Assembly: GCA_013288545.1 (NCBI GenBank)
Contig: JABDBR010000012.1
Coordinates: 1-37,981, forward strand
Direction: 5' to 3'
Length of the DNA stretch: 37,981 nt
Source of the DNA: Nitrososphaerota archaeon
Lineage (GTDB): Archaea > Thermoproteota > Nitrososphaeria > Nitrososphaerales > Nitrosopumilaceae
Part shown: in pieces, positions 1 to 8,564 of the stretch
How positions within the stretch are numbered: position 1 is the first letter of the stretch
Layout: every line of letters starts with the position of its first letter
Program-made: the position numbers and the translations under genes
The notes under the pieces: model-generated
What the model was told of the DNA's origin: nothing
What the model saw: the letters and a program-made list of their open reading frames with translations, nothing else
Database searches by the model: none

Positions 1-2
1 CT

Positions 3-572
3 GCACCACCTTCAATTATTGATATGTTTCAGAGAAGGCTTGATTGTAAATGTCTCAAGAAAAAAGGAAAACATTCTCCAGTATGGACTCCAACCATTCC
101 AATTCCTGCAATAAAAAAAAATCCAGAATACTTTATTGAAGAGGGAAGCAGAACTGGTGGGTTTCATGCCAATTTTCGAAAAGATGCTGGGATAGGAAGA
201 CTGCTTTATACCACCATGAAGCCTTCAGAATTTCTCAACTATGCCTTTGCAGGAGAGATTATTGAAAAAAGATCCGAAGATGAAGTAGCTACTACCGAAC
301 TTTTGGTAAAGCATAAACGAAAGAGAATTCTAAAGTGCAAACCACAGGATGCGCCATTTCTAAAATTAGATTTGGCCAAATGCCAATTCGTCTATCATGA
401 TGGGAGACACAGGGCTGTTGCAGCAGACGAACTAGGAGTAAAAGAGATCCCTGTATTCATCGAGCATGACATCCCAGTAAATGAGGAACAATTACGATGT
501 CTCAAAGACAGGACGTTGTGGAAAAAAGAATCTACCATCTCTCCTAATCTACACCATTTTGGTGAAGTATGA
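3..572 (+). CDS. ParB-like (sulfiredoxin-fold) domain protein, possibly cut by window edge
   Basis: The clearest motif is a DGRHRAVAA stretch followed by G-x-x-x-IPVFI near residues 125-148, the pattern of ParB/sulfiredoxin-like nucleotide-binding folds. The first ATG is at 24, but the frame is open to base 3 (upstream codons read A-P-P-S-I-I-D), so the true start may lie outside the window. The N-terminal half has Cys-Lys-Cys and many basic residues. I cannot assign a partner or a partitioning role, and no ParA neighbour is visible. Homology to the ParB-like superfamily is inference from one motif; a plasmid or virus origin is possible but unproven. Confidence 0.5.
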   Translation, partial: APPSIIDMFQRRLDCKCLKKKGKHSPVWTPTIPIPAIKKNPEYFIEEGSRTGGFHANFRKDAGIGRLLYTTMKPSEFLNYAFAGEIIEKRSEDEVATTELLVKHKRKRILKCKPQDAPFLKLDLAKCQFVYHDGRHRAVAADELGVKEIPVFIEHDIPVNEEQLRCLKDRTLWKKESTISPNLHHFGEV

Positions 573-625
573 TTCTGGACACAGTATGAAGAGAAAACCT
601 CAATTGTACTCAAGTTTACATTCAT

Positions 626-1084
626 TTGAGTGAGAAAAATTTGGCAGATAAAGATGATGAAAAGACATCCAGTGATAAACTGACAAGCGATTATGGATCT
701 ATAATAAGAGAAAGCGCACTGCTAACATCATTTTCCGGATTTTTATTTGGATTTCTGTTAACTATTTCAATAAATTCTTCAAACAACTTTATTTTCATAG
801 ATAAAATCATCCTTTTGATAGCTTTATCTTCAATAACAATATCGATCTCGCTTTTCATAATGCCCGTAGTTTACCACCATCTAGAATATCCGTATATTGA
901 TTTTGAGAAATTCAAAAAAAGAAGTCACCGTTTTACACTATATGGTTTGATCCCAGCATTTGTTACATTATTTTTGGGCGTAGAACTTGCAATGGCATCA
1001 CTGCTAGGAAATAGCATCTGGGCATTTCTATTTGGCGCAATACCTTTTGTGCTTGTCTATATTTTTTTCAGATTCCGAAGATAA
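626..1084 (+). CDS. Small integral membrane protein, about four helices
   Basis: Starts at TTG (MSEKNLADKDDE). A charged cytoplasmic N-terminus of about 25 residues is followed by four hydrophobic segments at about residues 30-50, 58-80, 102-122 and 128-148, ending in a basic RFRR tail. The spacing (two helical hairpins separated by a loop containing a YHHLEYPY stretch) suggests a compact four-helix membrane protein. No catalytic motif is recognised and I do not know its function. It is monocistronic; the preceding gene ends 53 bp upstream and the next begins 173 bp downstream. Confidence 0.65.
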   Translation: MSEKNLADKDDEKTSSDKLTSDYGSIIRESALLTSFSGFLFGFLLTISINSSNNFIFIDKIILLIALSSITISISLFIMPVVYHHLEYPYIDFEKFKKRSHRFTLYGLIPAFVTLFLGVELAMASLLGNSIWAFLFGAIPFVLVYIFFRFRR

Positions 1085-1257
1085 CTGTATTGTCAGTTTT
1101 AACAATAGTAATTTCAGTCCTACAGAATCCAACCTTTGGAGGGTCAGAATAAAAATTTGACAGGACTTTTGTCCAAACCGCCTACGTATGAAAATATACC
1201 TCTTAGATAGTGACTTGAGCTAATTGCAAATATAATCCACAATCTATAAAGTATTTC

Positions 1258-2763
1258 ATGGATTCAAAAAAGATGACAAGATCTTTTTCTATGAAAATCA
1301 AGTATACTTCAATTCTATTCTTGGTTATTCCTCTGGTCTTGTCTTCATTTACCCATATCTGGAATCCAGTAGGATTTCCCGATGTCTTCTATGACGAGGG
1401 AATCTACATGTACCGAGCAATGCATATACTATCTGGGGAAGGTCTGCAAACCGGTTATTTCCATGATCATCCTTTCTTTGGGCAGATCTTCTTGGCAGGA
1501 ACATTGGCGCTTGTGGGATATCCAAACTCACTTCATCCAACTGCAGACGTCCATTCTGTAGAGATGCTGTATCTTGTTCCGCGTGTATTGATGGGAATAC
1601 TTGCAGTTGCTGACACTTTTCTGATATACAAGATTTCAGAGAGACGTTATTCAAAAAATGTTGCACTGTTTGCATCTATTTTATTTGCAGTCATGCCAAT
1701 TACCTGGCTTACAAGAAGAATACTGTTAGATTCTATTTTACTCCCGTTTTTGTTGACATCAATACTCTTTGCCATTTACGCAAAAGATTCTAAAAATAAA
1801 AAATTACTTGTCGTACTTTCCGGAGTCTTCTTTGGAATATCGATTTTTACAAAAGAGACCATGTTTGTGATGATTCCACTGCTTGCAGTTATGATATATC
1901 AGAATACCAAGAGTCCTAGAATGCTTGCAGTATGGTTTATTCCTGTTATACTGATGCCATTGATCTGGCCCATTCAAAGTATACAAAATAATCAATTTCA
2001 TCTCTGGATTAGTGATATCTTGTACCAGGTCCACCGACAAAATAACAACTTTGGAAACATACTGCAAAACTTTCTTGTTTTTGATCCGCTCTTGCTGGTA
2101 TTGGGATTTGCTGGCATAGTATATGCTGCTGTGAAAAAAGACTGGATTATTTTATTGTGGTTTGTTCCATTTCTAATATTTATTGCTACCATTGGATATG
2201 TGCAATACTTTTACTGGATTCCAGTTCTGCCGGTTCTCTGCATTGCAGCGGCTAAACTTATCATTGATCTAACAAAACACACAAAAGAAGATGTCAGGCA
2301 CAAACTCCAATTTGTTGTTATATCCTGTATTGGAATATTTGGACTGGTCATGACATCTTTTCTGATTACATCTCATGTCTCGGCTCAATTTGATGCTGCT
2401 GCATATGTCCTTCAAAATGTTCATAACAGCAATGCTCCTTATGATGAAAAAAACATCACAATTGTCTCAAGTGCAGTATATTCATGGATGTTCAAATATG
2501 TCTACCACATGACTGATGTCTTACCAGACTATCGGTATGTGTTGTTTTATCCATTGCTTACTAATCATGTCCTTCTTGTATCAGATCTTCATTTTAAGGC
2601 AAATTTTAATGCTGGAAAACAACTTCGGGACATGTATGATAATACAACTAGTGTTAAAAAATTCAGGGGCGGAGTTCTAGAAGAAGATCTTAAAAAATAT
2701 CCATTTACAAACATGGCTGTAAATTATGACGGAAGTGAAGTAGAGATAAGGGAAAGAAACTAG
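1258..2763 (+). CDS. GT39/PMT-like membrane glycosyltransferase
   Basis: About 500 residues with a dozen or so hydrophobic helices. The first extracytoplasmic loop carries Asp-Glu in FYDEGIYMYRA (about residues 45-55), the position where GT-C enzymes (PMT/ArnT/GT39) have their catalytic acidic residues. The family transfers sugars from polyprenyl-phosphate donors to protein or lipid on the outer face of the membrane, so a role in surface glycosylation is likely; the acceptor is unknown. A TATA-like AAATATAAT at about 1228-1236 fits a leaderless ATG at 1258. A second box (TCTATAAA, 1243-1250) would fit the in-frame ATG at 1273. No glycan cluster surrounds it. Confidence 0.75.
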   Translation: MDSKKMTRSFSMKIKYTSILFLVIPLVLSSFTHIWNPVGFPDVFYDEGIYMYRAMHILSGEGLQTGYFHDHPFFGQIFLAGTLALVGYPNSLHPTADVHSVEMLYLVPRVLMGILAVADTFLIYKISERRYSKNVALFASILFAVMPITWLTRRILLDSILLPFLLTSILFAIYAKDSKNKKLLVVLSGVFFGISIFTKETMFVMIPLLAVMIYQNTKSPRMLAVWFIPVILMPLIWPIQSIQNNQFHLWISDILYQVHRQNNNFGNILQNFLVFDPLLLVLGFAGIVYAAVKKDWIILLWFVPFLIFIATIGYVQYFYWIPVLPVLCIAAAKLIIDLTKHTKEDVRHKLQFVVISCIGIFGLVMTSFLITSHVSAQFDAAAYVLQNVHNSNAPYDEKNITIVSSAVYSWMFKYVYHMTDVLPDYRYVLFYPLLTNHVLLVSDLHFKANFNAGKQLRDMYDNTTSVKKFRGGVLEEDLKKYPFTNMAVNYDGSEVEIRERN

Positions 2764-2832
2764 CCTCAAATAATTATCTTGAAAATATACAATTAGAATT
2801 CTTTATAGTATGGAAAAAAGGAGCAACCATTG

Positions 2833-3000
2833 ATGGTATTTGATATAGATCAAACAATGCTTGTTTATCTTGGCATGATTACAGCCGGGATTTTTCTATT
2901 TCCAATAGCACCTTATCCTTCTCCTTATTTTATAGGAGGCATTGCGCTCATAGTGGTGGGTGGATTCTTGGTTTTTCGTAAATCTAGAAAAACTCAGTGA
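2833..3000 (+). CDS. 55-aa two-helix membrane miniprotein
   Basis: Short ORF: ATG at 2833, stop TGA at 2998-3000. It starts MVFDIDQTMLVYL, has two hydrophobic segments (about residues 8-24 and 32-48) separated by a proline-rich turn (IAPYPSPY), and ends in a basic FRKSRK tail. A GGAG lies about 10 bases before the ATG and a TTTATAGTA box about 30 bases upstream, so expression is plausible. Function unknown. Its 3' end overlaps the converging hypothetical gene by 7 bp. Confidence 0.6.
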   Translation: MVFDIDQTMLVYLGMITAGIFLFPIAPYPSPYFIGGIALIVVGGFLVFRKSRKTQ

Positions 3001-3386
3001 GCATTTTGAAACTTTGACTGTGATCTCAACTTTTCTGTTAATTTGCTAAATATTTCATTATGGCTTACATCTGTAAAATTGATAGCTCCTCCTTCACGTA
3101 TGACTTGCTTTTCAAATTTCTCTTTTATGGCAAATGTGACAGATGAATAGTGAATTCTGCCCTTGAGTTTTTCTTGTACTATTGTATCAGTATCAGGAAA
3201 TGTTGCAAAATGAAACGATATGCCTCCGGCCCAAAAGATGGTGGGTATTCCACCTCCTGCTGACCTTGCACTTGCAATTATCTGAGTTACCCAGTCTTCG
3301 AATCTTAATTCTAATACTTCATGAATGACAAGTTGGTTCCATGGCTCGATTATTATTTCCAAATCTTGATTACAAATCACGCCCAA
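2994..3386 (-). CDS. Conserved-type hypothetical protein
   Basis: A 130-residue soluble protein when read from the TTG at 3386. No family is recognised. A small-residue segment (SARSAGGGIPTIFWAGG) lies near residues 39-55, followed by an alternating beta-rich stretch and a charged helical C-terminus. On this strand a good TATA box (TTTAAATA, about 3391-3398) lies only about 5-12 bases before that TTG. Transcription therefore probably starts inside the annotated N-terminus, and the true start may be downstream (for example the TTG at codon 9, 3362). The 3' end overlaps the converging miniprotein gene by 7 bp. Confidence 0.6.
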   Translation of the reverse strand: MGVICNQDLEIIIEPWNQLVIHEVLELRFEDWVTQIIASARSAGGGIPTIFWAGGISFHFATFPDTDTIVQEKLKGRIHYSSVTFAIKEKFEKQVIREGGAINFTDVSHNEIFSKLTEKLRSQSKFQNAH

Positions 3387-3459
3387 GTTTTATTTAAAGA
3401 ACCTTGAACCTCTTTCAAGAACTGGCGATCTGGCTAAATCTCGCTCTCTGAAAGATGGA

Positions 3460-3467
3460 TTTAAATA
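3460..3467 (+). promoter_or_regulatory. TATA box for 33-aa miniprotein
   Basis: TTTAAATA in an otherwise gene-free gap, about 36-43 bp before the ATG at 3503. Spacing predicts a transcript starting near 3490 with a short leader. Confidence 0.5.
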
Positions 3468-3502
3468 GTATGCAAGTTTTTTGTTGGTTAGGTAATTTAG
3501 AT

Positions 3503-3604
3503 ATGCAAGATTGGAGTCAAGCGGGCGTATACATACCATTGATGGTAGGATTGATACCAGGATTCATTTACTGGTGTGTAATTACCGCAAAGAAACACAA
3601 GTAG
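3503..3604 (+). CDS. 33-aa single-helix membrane miniprotein
   Basis: ATG at 3503, TAG at 3602-3604. It begins MQDWSQAG, has one hydrophobic helix (about residues 9-28, with Gly and Pro) and ends AKKHK. Support comes from the TATA box upstream and the T-rich tract just downstream (3617-3632), which together form a tidy transcription unit. Single-span peptides of this size are often accessory subunits of membrane complexes, but nothing in the sequence says which. Function unknown. Confidence 0.5.
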   Translation: MQDWSQAGVYIPLMVGLIPGFIYWCVITAKKHK

Positions 3605-3616
3605 ATTAACCAAAAT

Positions 3617-3632
3617 CTTTTATCTTCTTTTT
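3617..3632 (+). terminator. T-rich terminator after miniprotein
   Basis: Pyrimidine run rich in T directly after the miniprotein stop, of the oligo-T type used by archaeal RNA polymerase. No hairpin is needed. Confidence 0.4.
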
Positions 3633-3731
3633 ATGATTTCTTAACGCAAGTTTAGTAGAACCTTCTAAACTATGTTGTTTAGATTATGATATGCAGTATG
3701 TGATTAATCTCCTTTTAGAACTACAATCAAT

Positions 3732-4751
3732 ATGAAGACCTTGTTACTTTCGAGTTTACTGATTATCATGCTGTTTACAACAAATATCGTCTGGGCTGAT
3801 CTTCCACCCTCGACAAGTCTTAAAGCCGAAATACCTCAAACCACGTACTCTTACAAAACAAGTAATGGTACCACTGTAGTACTAGGTGAAGTTCAAAATG
3901 ACAACGACATTCCGATCTATAAGGTAACTGTATATGCCAAATTCATGAACAATGATGGAACCCAGATAATAGAATCTGATACTGGAACAACTCTTCTTCA
4001 AGTAATTCCTCCTCACGGTAAATCTCCCTTTATGATATCTTCTACAAAGTCTGATCCATCCATTGCTACTGTTCAAGTAAACATGGGACCATTTGATTCG
4101 GCAGCAATAAAACAACAAATGTTAGATATTTCACCAGGACTTCTCCAAGTCTCTGATAAACTAATTCTCTCTGGTAGTGTACACAACAACGGTGCACAAA
4201 AATCGCTTAACACCAAAGTATATTTGGTTTTATATGACGCGTTTCAACGGGTGGTTAGAATCGGTGTATCTAATCCCATTGATGTTAATGCTGGAAAAGA
4301 TTTGCAATTCAATGTTACATCTGATTTAGACCCTAGAGCAATATCGTATATGCTTGTTGCAGAATCTGATGTATATCAATCAAAACCAATTCAGAATAGC
4401 TTGAAGGTATTACCTGTGGATATAATTAGTACAACAGTTACTGATTCTAACGGAACATCCTATTCTACCATACCAGTAAATGCTTCCGCAAAGATAACCA
4501 GTGATGCAAAATATATTGTCAATTCTACCCAGCCATTTATCTACTATGTCCAAGTCAAACAATTCAGTGGCCAAGTTGAATTTATAGGAAAATATGAAGG
4601 AGTATTTCTTGGACCAGGAGATCAGAATGTGTCTGTAGACTGGAAACCACATACGGCAGGCTCGTATTTTATTGAAACATACATGTGGAACTATGATACA
4701 GTTCCTCTGTCTTCTGCAGCACCATCAATTAATGTAGTACTTGTTAAATGA
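3732..4751 (+). CDS. Secreted FxLYD-type surface protein
   Basis: Clear signal peptide (MKTLLLSSLLIIMLFTTNIVWA, likely cleavage after residue 22). Two FxLYD-like beta-sandwich repeats follow: one near residues 48-100 (VVLGEVQNDNDIPIYKVTVYA) and one near 140-205 (LSGSVHNNG ... VYLVLYD). A third immunoglobulin-like stretch occupies about 225-335. There is no C-terminal anchor. FxLYD domains are found on extracellular proteins of bacteria and archaea; the ligand is unknown. It reads toward coaD with a 26-bp gap, so the two may be co-transcribed, though their functions look unrelated. Confidence 0.7.
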   Translation: MKTLLLSSLLIIMLFTTNIVWADLPPSTSLKAEIPQTTYSYKTSNGTTVVLGEVQNDNDIPIYKVTVYAKFMNNDGTQIIESDTGTTLLQVIPPHGKSPFMISSTKSDPSIATVQVNMGPFDSAAIKQQMLDISPGLLQVSDKLILSGSVHNNGAQKSLNTKVYLVLYDAFQRVVRIGVSNPIDVNAGKDLQFNVTSDLDPRAISYMLVAESDVYQSKPIQNSLKVLPVDIISTTVTDSNGTSYSTIPVNASAKITSDAKYIVNSTQPFIYYVQVKQFSGQVEFIGKYEGVFLGPGDQNVSVDWKPHTAGSYFIETYMWNYDTVPLSSAAPSINVVLVK

Positions 4752-4777
4752 CAAGGCACTGAATACAAAATATCGTC

Positions 4778-5245
4778 ATGACTAGATTCAAACTTGTGGC
4801 TTTGGGCGGTACATTTGATATTATTCATAGAGGTCATCTAGAACTACTAAGAAATGGATTTTCAATCTCATCCAAGGTTATCATAGGTTTAACCAGTGAT
4901 GAACTTGCACGAAAAAAAGGAAAAAAACCAAACCATGATTACTCTAAACGATATAAAACATTAGAGGATACAATCAAAGAAAATTTTCCAAACTCCAAGT
5001 ATGAAATAAGTAAACTTGATAATGATTTTGGTCCAGCGGTATTAGAAAAAGAGGTTGAGGCATTGATAGTAAGCGAAGAGACTTCCTCAAAAGGCAATGA
5101 ACTAAACAGACTACGAACAGAAAGAAATGCTTCACCTGTTGAAATAATTGTGGTCCCCATGGCACTTGCCAAAGATGGTACACGCATTTCTACAACCCGA
5201 ATCAAGAACTCTGAGATTGATGCTGATGGCAATATACTTAGTTGA
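4778..5245 (+). CDS. coaD: Archaeal phosphopantetheine adenylyltransferase
   Basis: Catalyses ATP + 4'-phosphopantetheine to dephospho-CoA + PPi, the penultimate step of CoA synthesis, in the cytoplasm. The nucleotidylyltransferase signature GGTFDIIHRGH is at residues 10-20 (HxGH at 17-20) and the ISTTR motif at 137-141. At 155 aa it matches the archaeal COG1019 form, with its alpha/beta Rossmann-like fold. ATG at 4778 places the signature close to the N-terminus, as expected. CoA demand is high in organisms fixing carbon through CoA thioesters, but that link is inference. Confidence 0.9.
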   Translation: MTRFKLVALGGTFDIIHRGHLELLRNGFSISSKVIIGLTSDELARKKGKKPNHDYSKRYKTLEDTIKENFPNSKYEISKLDNDFGPAVLEKEVEALIVSEETSSKGNELNRLRTERNASPVEIIVVPMALAKDGTRISTTRIKNSEIDADGNILS

Positions 5246-5289
5246 CAAACAACTTTTCAATCTTTGAGTAGGTCCCCTAAAACTCTAAA

Positions 5290-5637
5290 ATGCCTGATAA
5301 GGCATTGAAAGAATTAACTGATAGGATGTTTCGTAAAATGTCCTCAGATATCACAGGTCTAAAGGAAGGCCTGGATCCTGAAAATATAGCACTCTGGTAC
5401 AATAAAGTGATTGAAGAAGCAAAAGAGATGGCACCGCCATGGCTTGTAGATAAAATTGGTGTAAAACAGGATCCTATTCTTTATCTAAAATTCAACCTCA
5501 ATATATCAAAACGTGCAGTTCGTTATCTGATGATATCTATAGCAAATAACCTTGATGACATGCCATATACAACCAGATTGTACTTTCTCAAGGTACAGGA
5601 ATTGGTTTCTCAGGAAATGGACAAGTCTCTTGTCTAA
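5290..5637 (+). CDS. Small helical hypothetical protein
   Basis: 115 residues, predicted almost wholly alpha-helical, with no Cys and no membrane segment. Distinctive segments are ALWYNKVIEEAKEMAPPWLVDKIG (about 33-56) and a basic helix SKRAVRYLMISIA (about 73-86). It follows coaD by 44 bp on the same strand. Its stop is 2 bp from the 3' end of the converging gene at 5640. Not recognised; probably a lineage-conserved cytosolic protein. Confidence 0.6.
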   Translation: MPDKALKELTDRMFRKMSSDITGLKEGLDPENIALWYNKVIEEAKEMAPPWLVDKIGVKQDPILYLKFNLNISKRAVRYLMISIANNLDDMPYTTRLYFLKVQELVSQEMDKSLV

Positions 5638-5639
5638 AA

Positions 5640-5921
5640 TTATTCTTTAGTTATTTCCACTGTATCCTCAAGAACCTTGGTCTCTGTGATTTTGTTCACA
5701 TTGTCAATTACGGACTGGATAAAATCTGCAAAAGATTCTGCCTGAAGTCTATCTTTGAAAAGTATACTGTGGGCAGACTTGTCTTTGAGGGATATGATTA
5801 TCTCATTTTCAATTATCTCTAAAATCCCACTGATGAAAATTTCATTATCATCTTTTATGTATATTAGACTGGCAAGTTTCTGTGCTTCATAACTGTCTAT
5901 GCATGTGATATTTTTCTTCAT
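5640..5921 (-). CDS. Small hypothetical protein downstream of trpS
   Basis: 93 residues, starting MKKNITCIDSYEAQK. The middle alternates hydrophobic and charged residues (beta-rich, about 23-57) and the C-terminal third is a helix ending in acidic residues. It begins 5 bases after the trpS stop on the same strand, so it is almost certainly translated from the trpS mRNA. No family is recognised; the operon position is the only functional clue and does not prove a tRNA role. Confidence 0.6.
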   Translation of the reverse strand: MKKNITCIDSYEAQKLASLIYIKDDNEIFISGILEIIENEIIISLKDKSAHSILFKDRLQAESFADFIQSVIDNVNKITETKVLEDTVEITKE

Positions 5922-5926
5922 ATTGA

Positions 5927-7042
5927 CTAGTCAAACATGAACTTGTCTACTTGGTCTTTTGCTTTTTCTCGTTGTTTTTTAAATTCTGTTAGGAAAGGTT
6001 TGGTAGCATCTTTTAGATTACACTTGCATTCTCCACACAATAACTGTCCGCCTTTACACTTTCTTGCTCTCTCATCAGATTCTTTTTCTGTATCAAAAAA
6101 GTATCTGAGATACCAAAATACTGGGCATATGCTAAAGTTGGCACCAAGTTTTCGTTGAAGCTCAACAGTAGGTTGACCACCAGTAAATGTACTTGAGATC
6201 TTTTTATCCACTACATCATCAGTATCTGTAGTAAAAATGGCAGTTTCTGGAATTGAAGAGGACATTTTTCCTTGCATGCCAAGTCCTGGCAAAAACTTTG
6301 AATGAATCTGGGCTGGTTTTGGATATCCCATTTTTTCTGCAATGTCTCTTGTTACTCTCCAATAGGGGTCTTGGTCTATTGCCGCAGGTATGAGAACAGG
6401 AGTTGGTCGTCCCTCAATTATTGATGGCAGAAAACAAGGTGCCGCCTGTATTGGTGGAAATCCGATCATTCCTATGTTTGTAGAATTTTCAAATCCAAAA
6501 ACCGCCTTGACAGTTGAAAAAGTGATTCGCTTTGCTATCTCTAGTGCTATTGGATAAATTCTCTTGATATCCTTTGTATCAATTAGGATCTTTGTCTTTT
6601 TTGGATCAAATCCTATTGCAATTATGTCTAGAATGTTTTCTTGAGTATACCTTGATACCTCTTCCATAGATTTTTGGTCACTGTAAAGAAACTTTTCATC
6701 ATCAGTTAATTGAAATATTAAATTAACATCGAATTTTTCTTGGAGGTATTTTGTAAATATCCAAGGAAGCAAATGCCCCATGTGGATTTTTCCAGATGGC
6801 CCTCTTCCGGTATAAAGGTAAAACTTGTTTCCTTTTTCATATTCTGTTATGATTTTATCTAAATCTCTGTGGCTGAAGAAATATCCAAGCTTTAACATTG
6901 GATGAACCTCTCCAGTTATCTTCTCTATTCGCGCTTCTAATTCGGGTGAAATTTTTTCTGTGCCAAACTTTTGCATGAGTTTATCATAGTTGACATCTCC
7001 CTCTACGCTCCAAGGAGTTACTGTAAACTCTTCAGATGACAT
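5927..7042 (-). CDS. trpS: Tryptophanyl-tRNA synthetase
   Basis: Class I aminoacyl-tRNA synthetase charging tRNA-Trp. The HIGH-type motif is HMGH at residues 87-90 (in YTGRGPSGKIHMGH), and the KMSKS-type motif is GKMSSS near residue 260. The 371-aa length and N-terminal extension before the Rossmann fold match the archaeal/eukaryotic form. Near the C-terminus are clustered cysteines (C-x13-type spacing around CKGGQLLCGECKC) that may bind zinc. ATG at 7042 is leaderless from the shared TATA box at 7065-7072. Its substrate tRNA-Trp(CCA) is encoded in this window at 12826-12982. Confidence 0.92.
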   Translation of the reverse strand: MSSEEFTVTPWSVEGDVNYDKLMQKFGTEKISPELEARIEKITGEVHPMLKLGYFFSHRDLDKIITEYEKGNKFYLYTGRGPSGKIHMGHLLPWIFTKYLQEKFDVNLIFQLTDDEKFLYSDQKSMEEVSRYTQENILDIIAIGFDPKKTKILIDTKDIKRIYPIALEIAKRITFSTVKAVFGFENSTNIGMIGFPPIQAAPCFLPSIIEGRPTPVLIPAAIDQDPYWRVTRDIAEKMGYPKPAQIHSKFLPGLGMQGKMSSSIPETAIFTTDTDDVVDKKISSTFTGGQPTVELQRKLGANFSICPVFWYLRYFFDTEKESDERARKCKGGQLLCGECKCNLKDATKPFLTEFKKQREKAKDQVDKFMFD

Positions 7043-7064
7043 TCATGGTTTAGTTAGGTTAAGG

Positions 7065-7072
7065 TTTAAAAA
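7065..7072. promoter_or_regulatory. Bidirectional TATA box, trpS / pheS
   Basis: TTTAAAAA read rightwards, TTTTTAAA read leftwards. Its centre (7068.5) is exactly midway between the trpS ATG (7042) and the pheS ATG (7095), 53 bp apart. Both starts are about 23-26 bp from the box, giving leaderless mRNAs both ways. No second box fits in the gap. Confidence 0.65.
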
Positions 7073-7094
7073 GTCTTTTTGGCTTTTTGTGATA

Positions 7095-8564
7095 ATGTCT
7101 CAAGTTCTGCATCCAATTGAGCAAAAAATTCTCAAGACGTTAGCTGACAAGAAAACCTTGACACCAGAAGAACTTGCAGAGGTTACAAAACTTTCACTAG
7201 ATCAGACAAGACGAGGCATTGAATGGCTCAAATTCAAAAATCTAGCAAATGTAACCGAGTCAGAGAAAATCATTGTAACATTAGGCAAGAGAGGAAATGA
7301 GGCGTTTGAAAAAGGATTACCCGAAAGACAGCTAGTAAATCATTTGAGATCATTGGATGGTTATTCTTGTGAAATGAATGCTGCAAAAGATTACCTAAAA
7401 AATGAATTTGGACCGGCTATAGCAAATGCAAAGAAGAATGGCTGGATTGAAGTTCATGAGAATAGACTCATGCTAAAGGGGTATCATGATTTATCCTCTG
7501 AAGAAAAAATTATCAAAACAATTTCTAAAACTCCAATAGGCGTATCTGCAGATGAATTGGAAGACAAGAGCGCGTTAGAATCGCTGAAAAAAAGACCTGA
7601 CTTTGTTGTTCTTACTTCAAAAAAATCTGCCTTGGTTGACCTTACTGAACAAGGAATGGAAGCGGCAAAAAGTGTACCTGATAACATTGATTTTGAAAGC
7701 GTATCTGAGACATCCAATAAAGTAGAACAGGAAGCCAAAGTTGTCAGAGCAATAGATGTTGAAGCTGCTGCACCTGTGATATTTGCAGCAAAAAGTCATC
7801 CACTACGAGATGTCATTGATGAGGTACGAGAAATATTTGTCAGTCTTGGATTCTCTGAAATAATTGGAAATAATGTCCAGTCTAGCTTTTGGAACTTTGA
7901 TGCCTTGTTTACACCCCAGGATCATCCTGCAAGGGAAATGCAAGATACTTTTTACCTTGCAGATGTCAAAGCAAAAACAACCGCAAAACCTGATCAGATA
8001 AAAAAAGTAGCTGACGCACACAAGAAGGGTTGGAATTATCAATGGCAAAATGAAGAGGCAAGAAGACTTGTTCTAAGAACGCATACTACATGTGTAACTA
8101 TAAGAGAACTTGCTGACCAAAAGCATGATGAAGCACGGTTATTTTCAATTGGCAAGGTATTTCGAAATGAAAAACTAAGCTACAAACATCTTGCAGAGTT
8201 TCACCAGGTAGAAGGAGTTGTAGTTGGAAAAAATGTCACACTACGAGATCTGATGGGATTGCAGACTGAATTCTACCACAAGATGGGAATAAAGAAGATA
8301 AAATTCTGGCCAACATTTTTCCCGTATACTGAACCATCGTTGCAGTCCATGATATATAATGAAAAACTTGGCAAGTGGGTAGAATTGTTTGGAATGGGAA
8401 TTTTCAGGCAAGAGGTAACAAAACCGCTGGGAATCAAAAATCCAGTCCTTGCATGGGGCGGAGGAATTGAAAGAATCGCAATGTTGCGTTATGGCCTAAC
8501 AGATGTTAGAGAGTTGTATGAAAACAAGTTTGGTTGGTTGAGGAGTGTGCCAAAATGCCAGTAG
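7095..8564 (+). CDS. pheS: Phenylalanyl-tRNA synthetase alpha subunit
   Basis: Catalytic subunit of the (alpha-beta)2 class II PheRS. The N-terminal ~200 residues hold winged-helix-type DNA/RNA-binding domains (HPIEQKILKTLADKK at the start). The class II core follows, with motif 2 FRNEKLSYKHLAEFHQVEG and motif 3 AWGGGIERIAMLRYG near the C-terminus. I chose ATG at 7095 (489 aa) because it sits 24 bp after the TATA box. An in-frame ATG at 6990 would run back through trpS and the promoter. pheT overlaps by 10 bp, so the subunits are made from one mRNA. Confidence 0.92.
   Translation: MSQVLHPIEQKILKTLADKKTLTPEELAEVTKLSLDQTRRGIEWLKFKNLANVTESEKIIVTLGKRGNEAFEKGLPERQLVNHLRSLDGYSCEMNAAKDYLKNEFGPAIANAKKNGWIEVHENRLMLKGYHDLSSEEKIIKTISKTPIGVSADELEDKSALESLKKRPDFVVLTSKKSALVDLTEQGMEAAKSVPDNIDFESVSETSNKVEQEAKVVRAIDVEAAAPVIFAAKSHPLRDVIDEVREIFVSLGFSEIIGNNVQSSFWNFDALFTPQDHPAREMQDTFYLADVKAKTTAKPDQIKKVADAHKKGWNYQWQNEEARRLVLRTHTTCVTIRELADQKHDEARLFSIGKVFRNEKLSYKHLAEFHQVEGVVVGKNVTLRDLMGLQTEFYHKMGIKKIKFWPTFFPYTEPSLQSMIYNEKLGKWVELFGMGIFRQEVTKPLGIKNPVLAWGGGIERIAMLRYGLTDVRELYENKFGWLRSVPKCQ
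8540..8545 (+). promoter_or_regulatory. Shine-Dalgarno site deciding the pheT start
   Basis: GAGGAG inside the end of pheS, 9 bases before the ATG at 8555. It supports that ATG over the upstream in-frame ATG at 8534, which lies before the site. Confidence 0.6.

Noticed and set aside
6990-7094. Upstream extension of pheS
   Set aside because: It would overlap the divergent trpS and its promoter; the TATA position fits the ATG at 7095.
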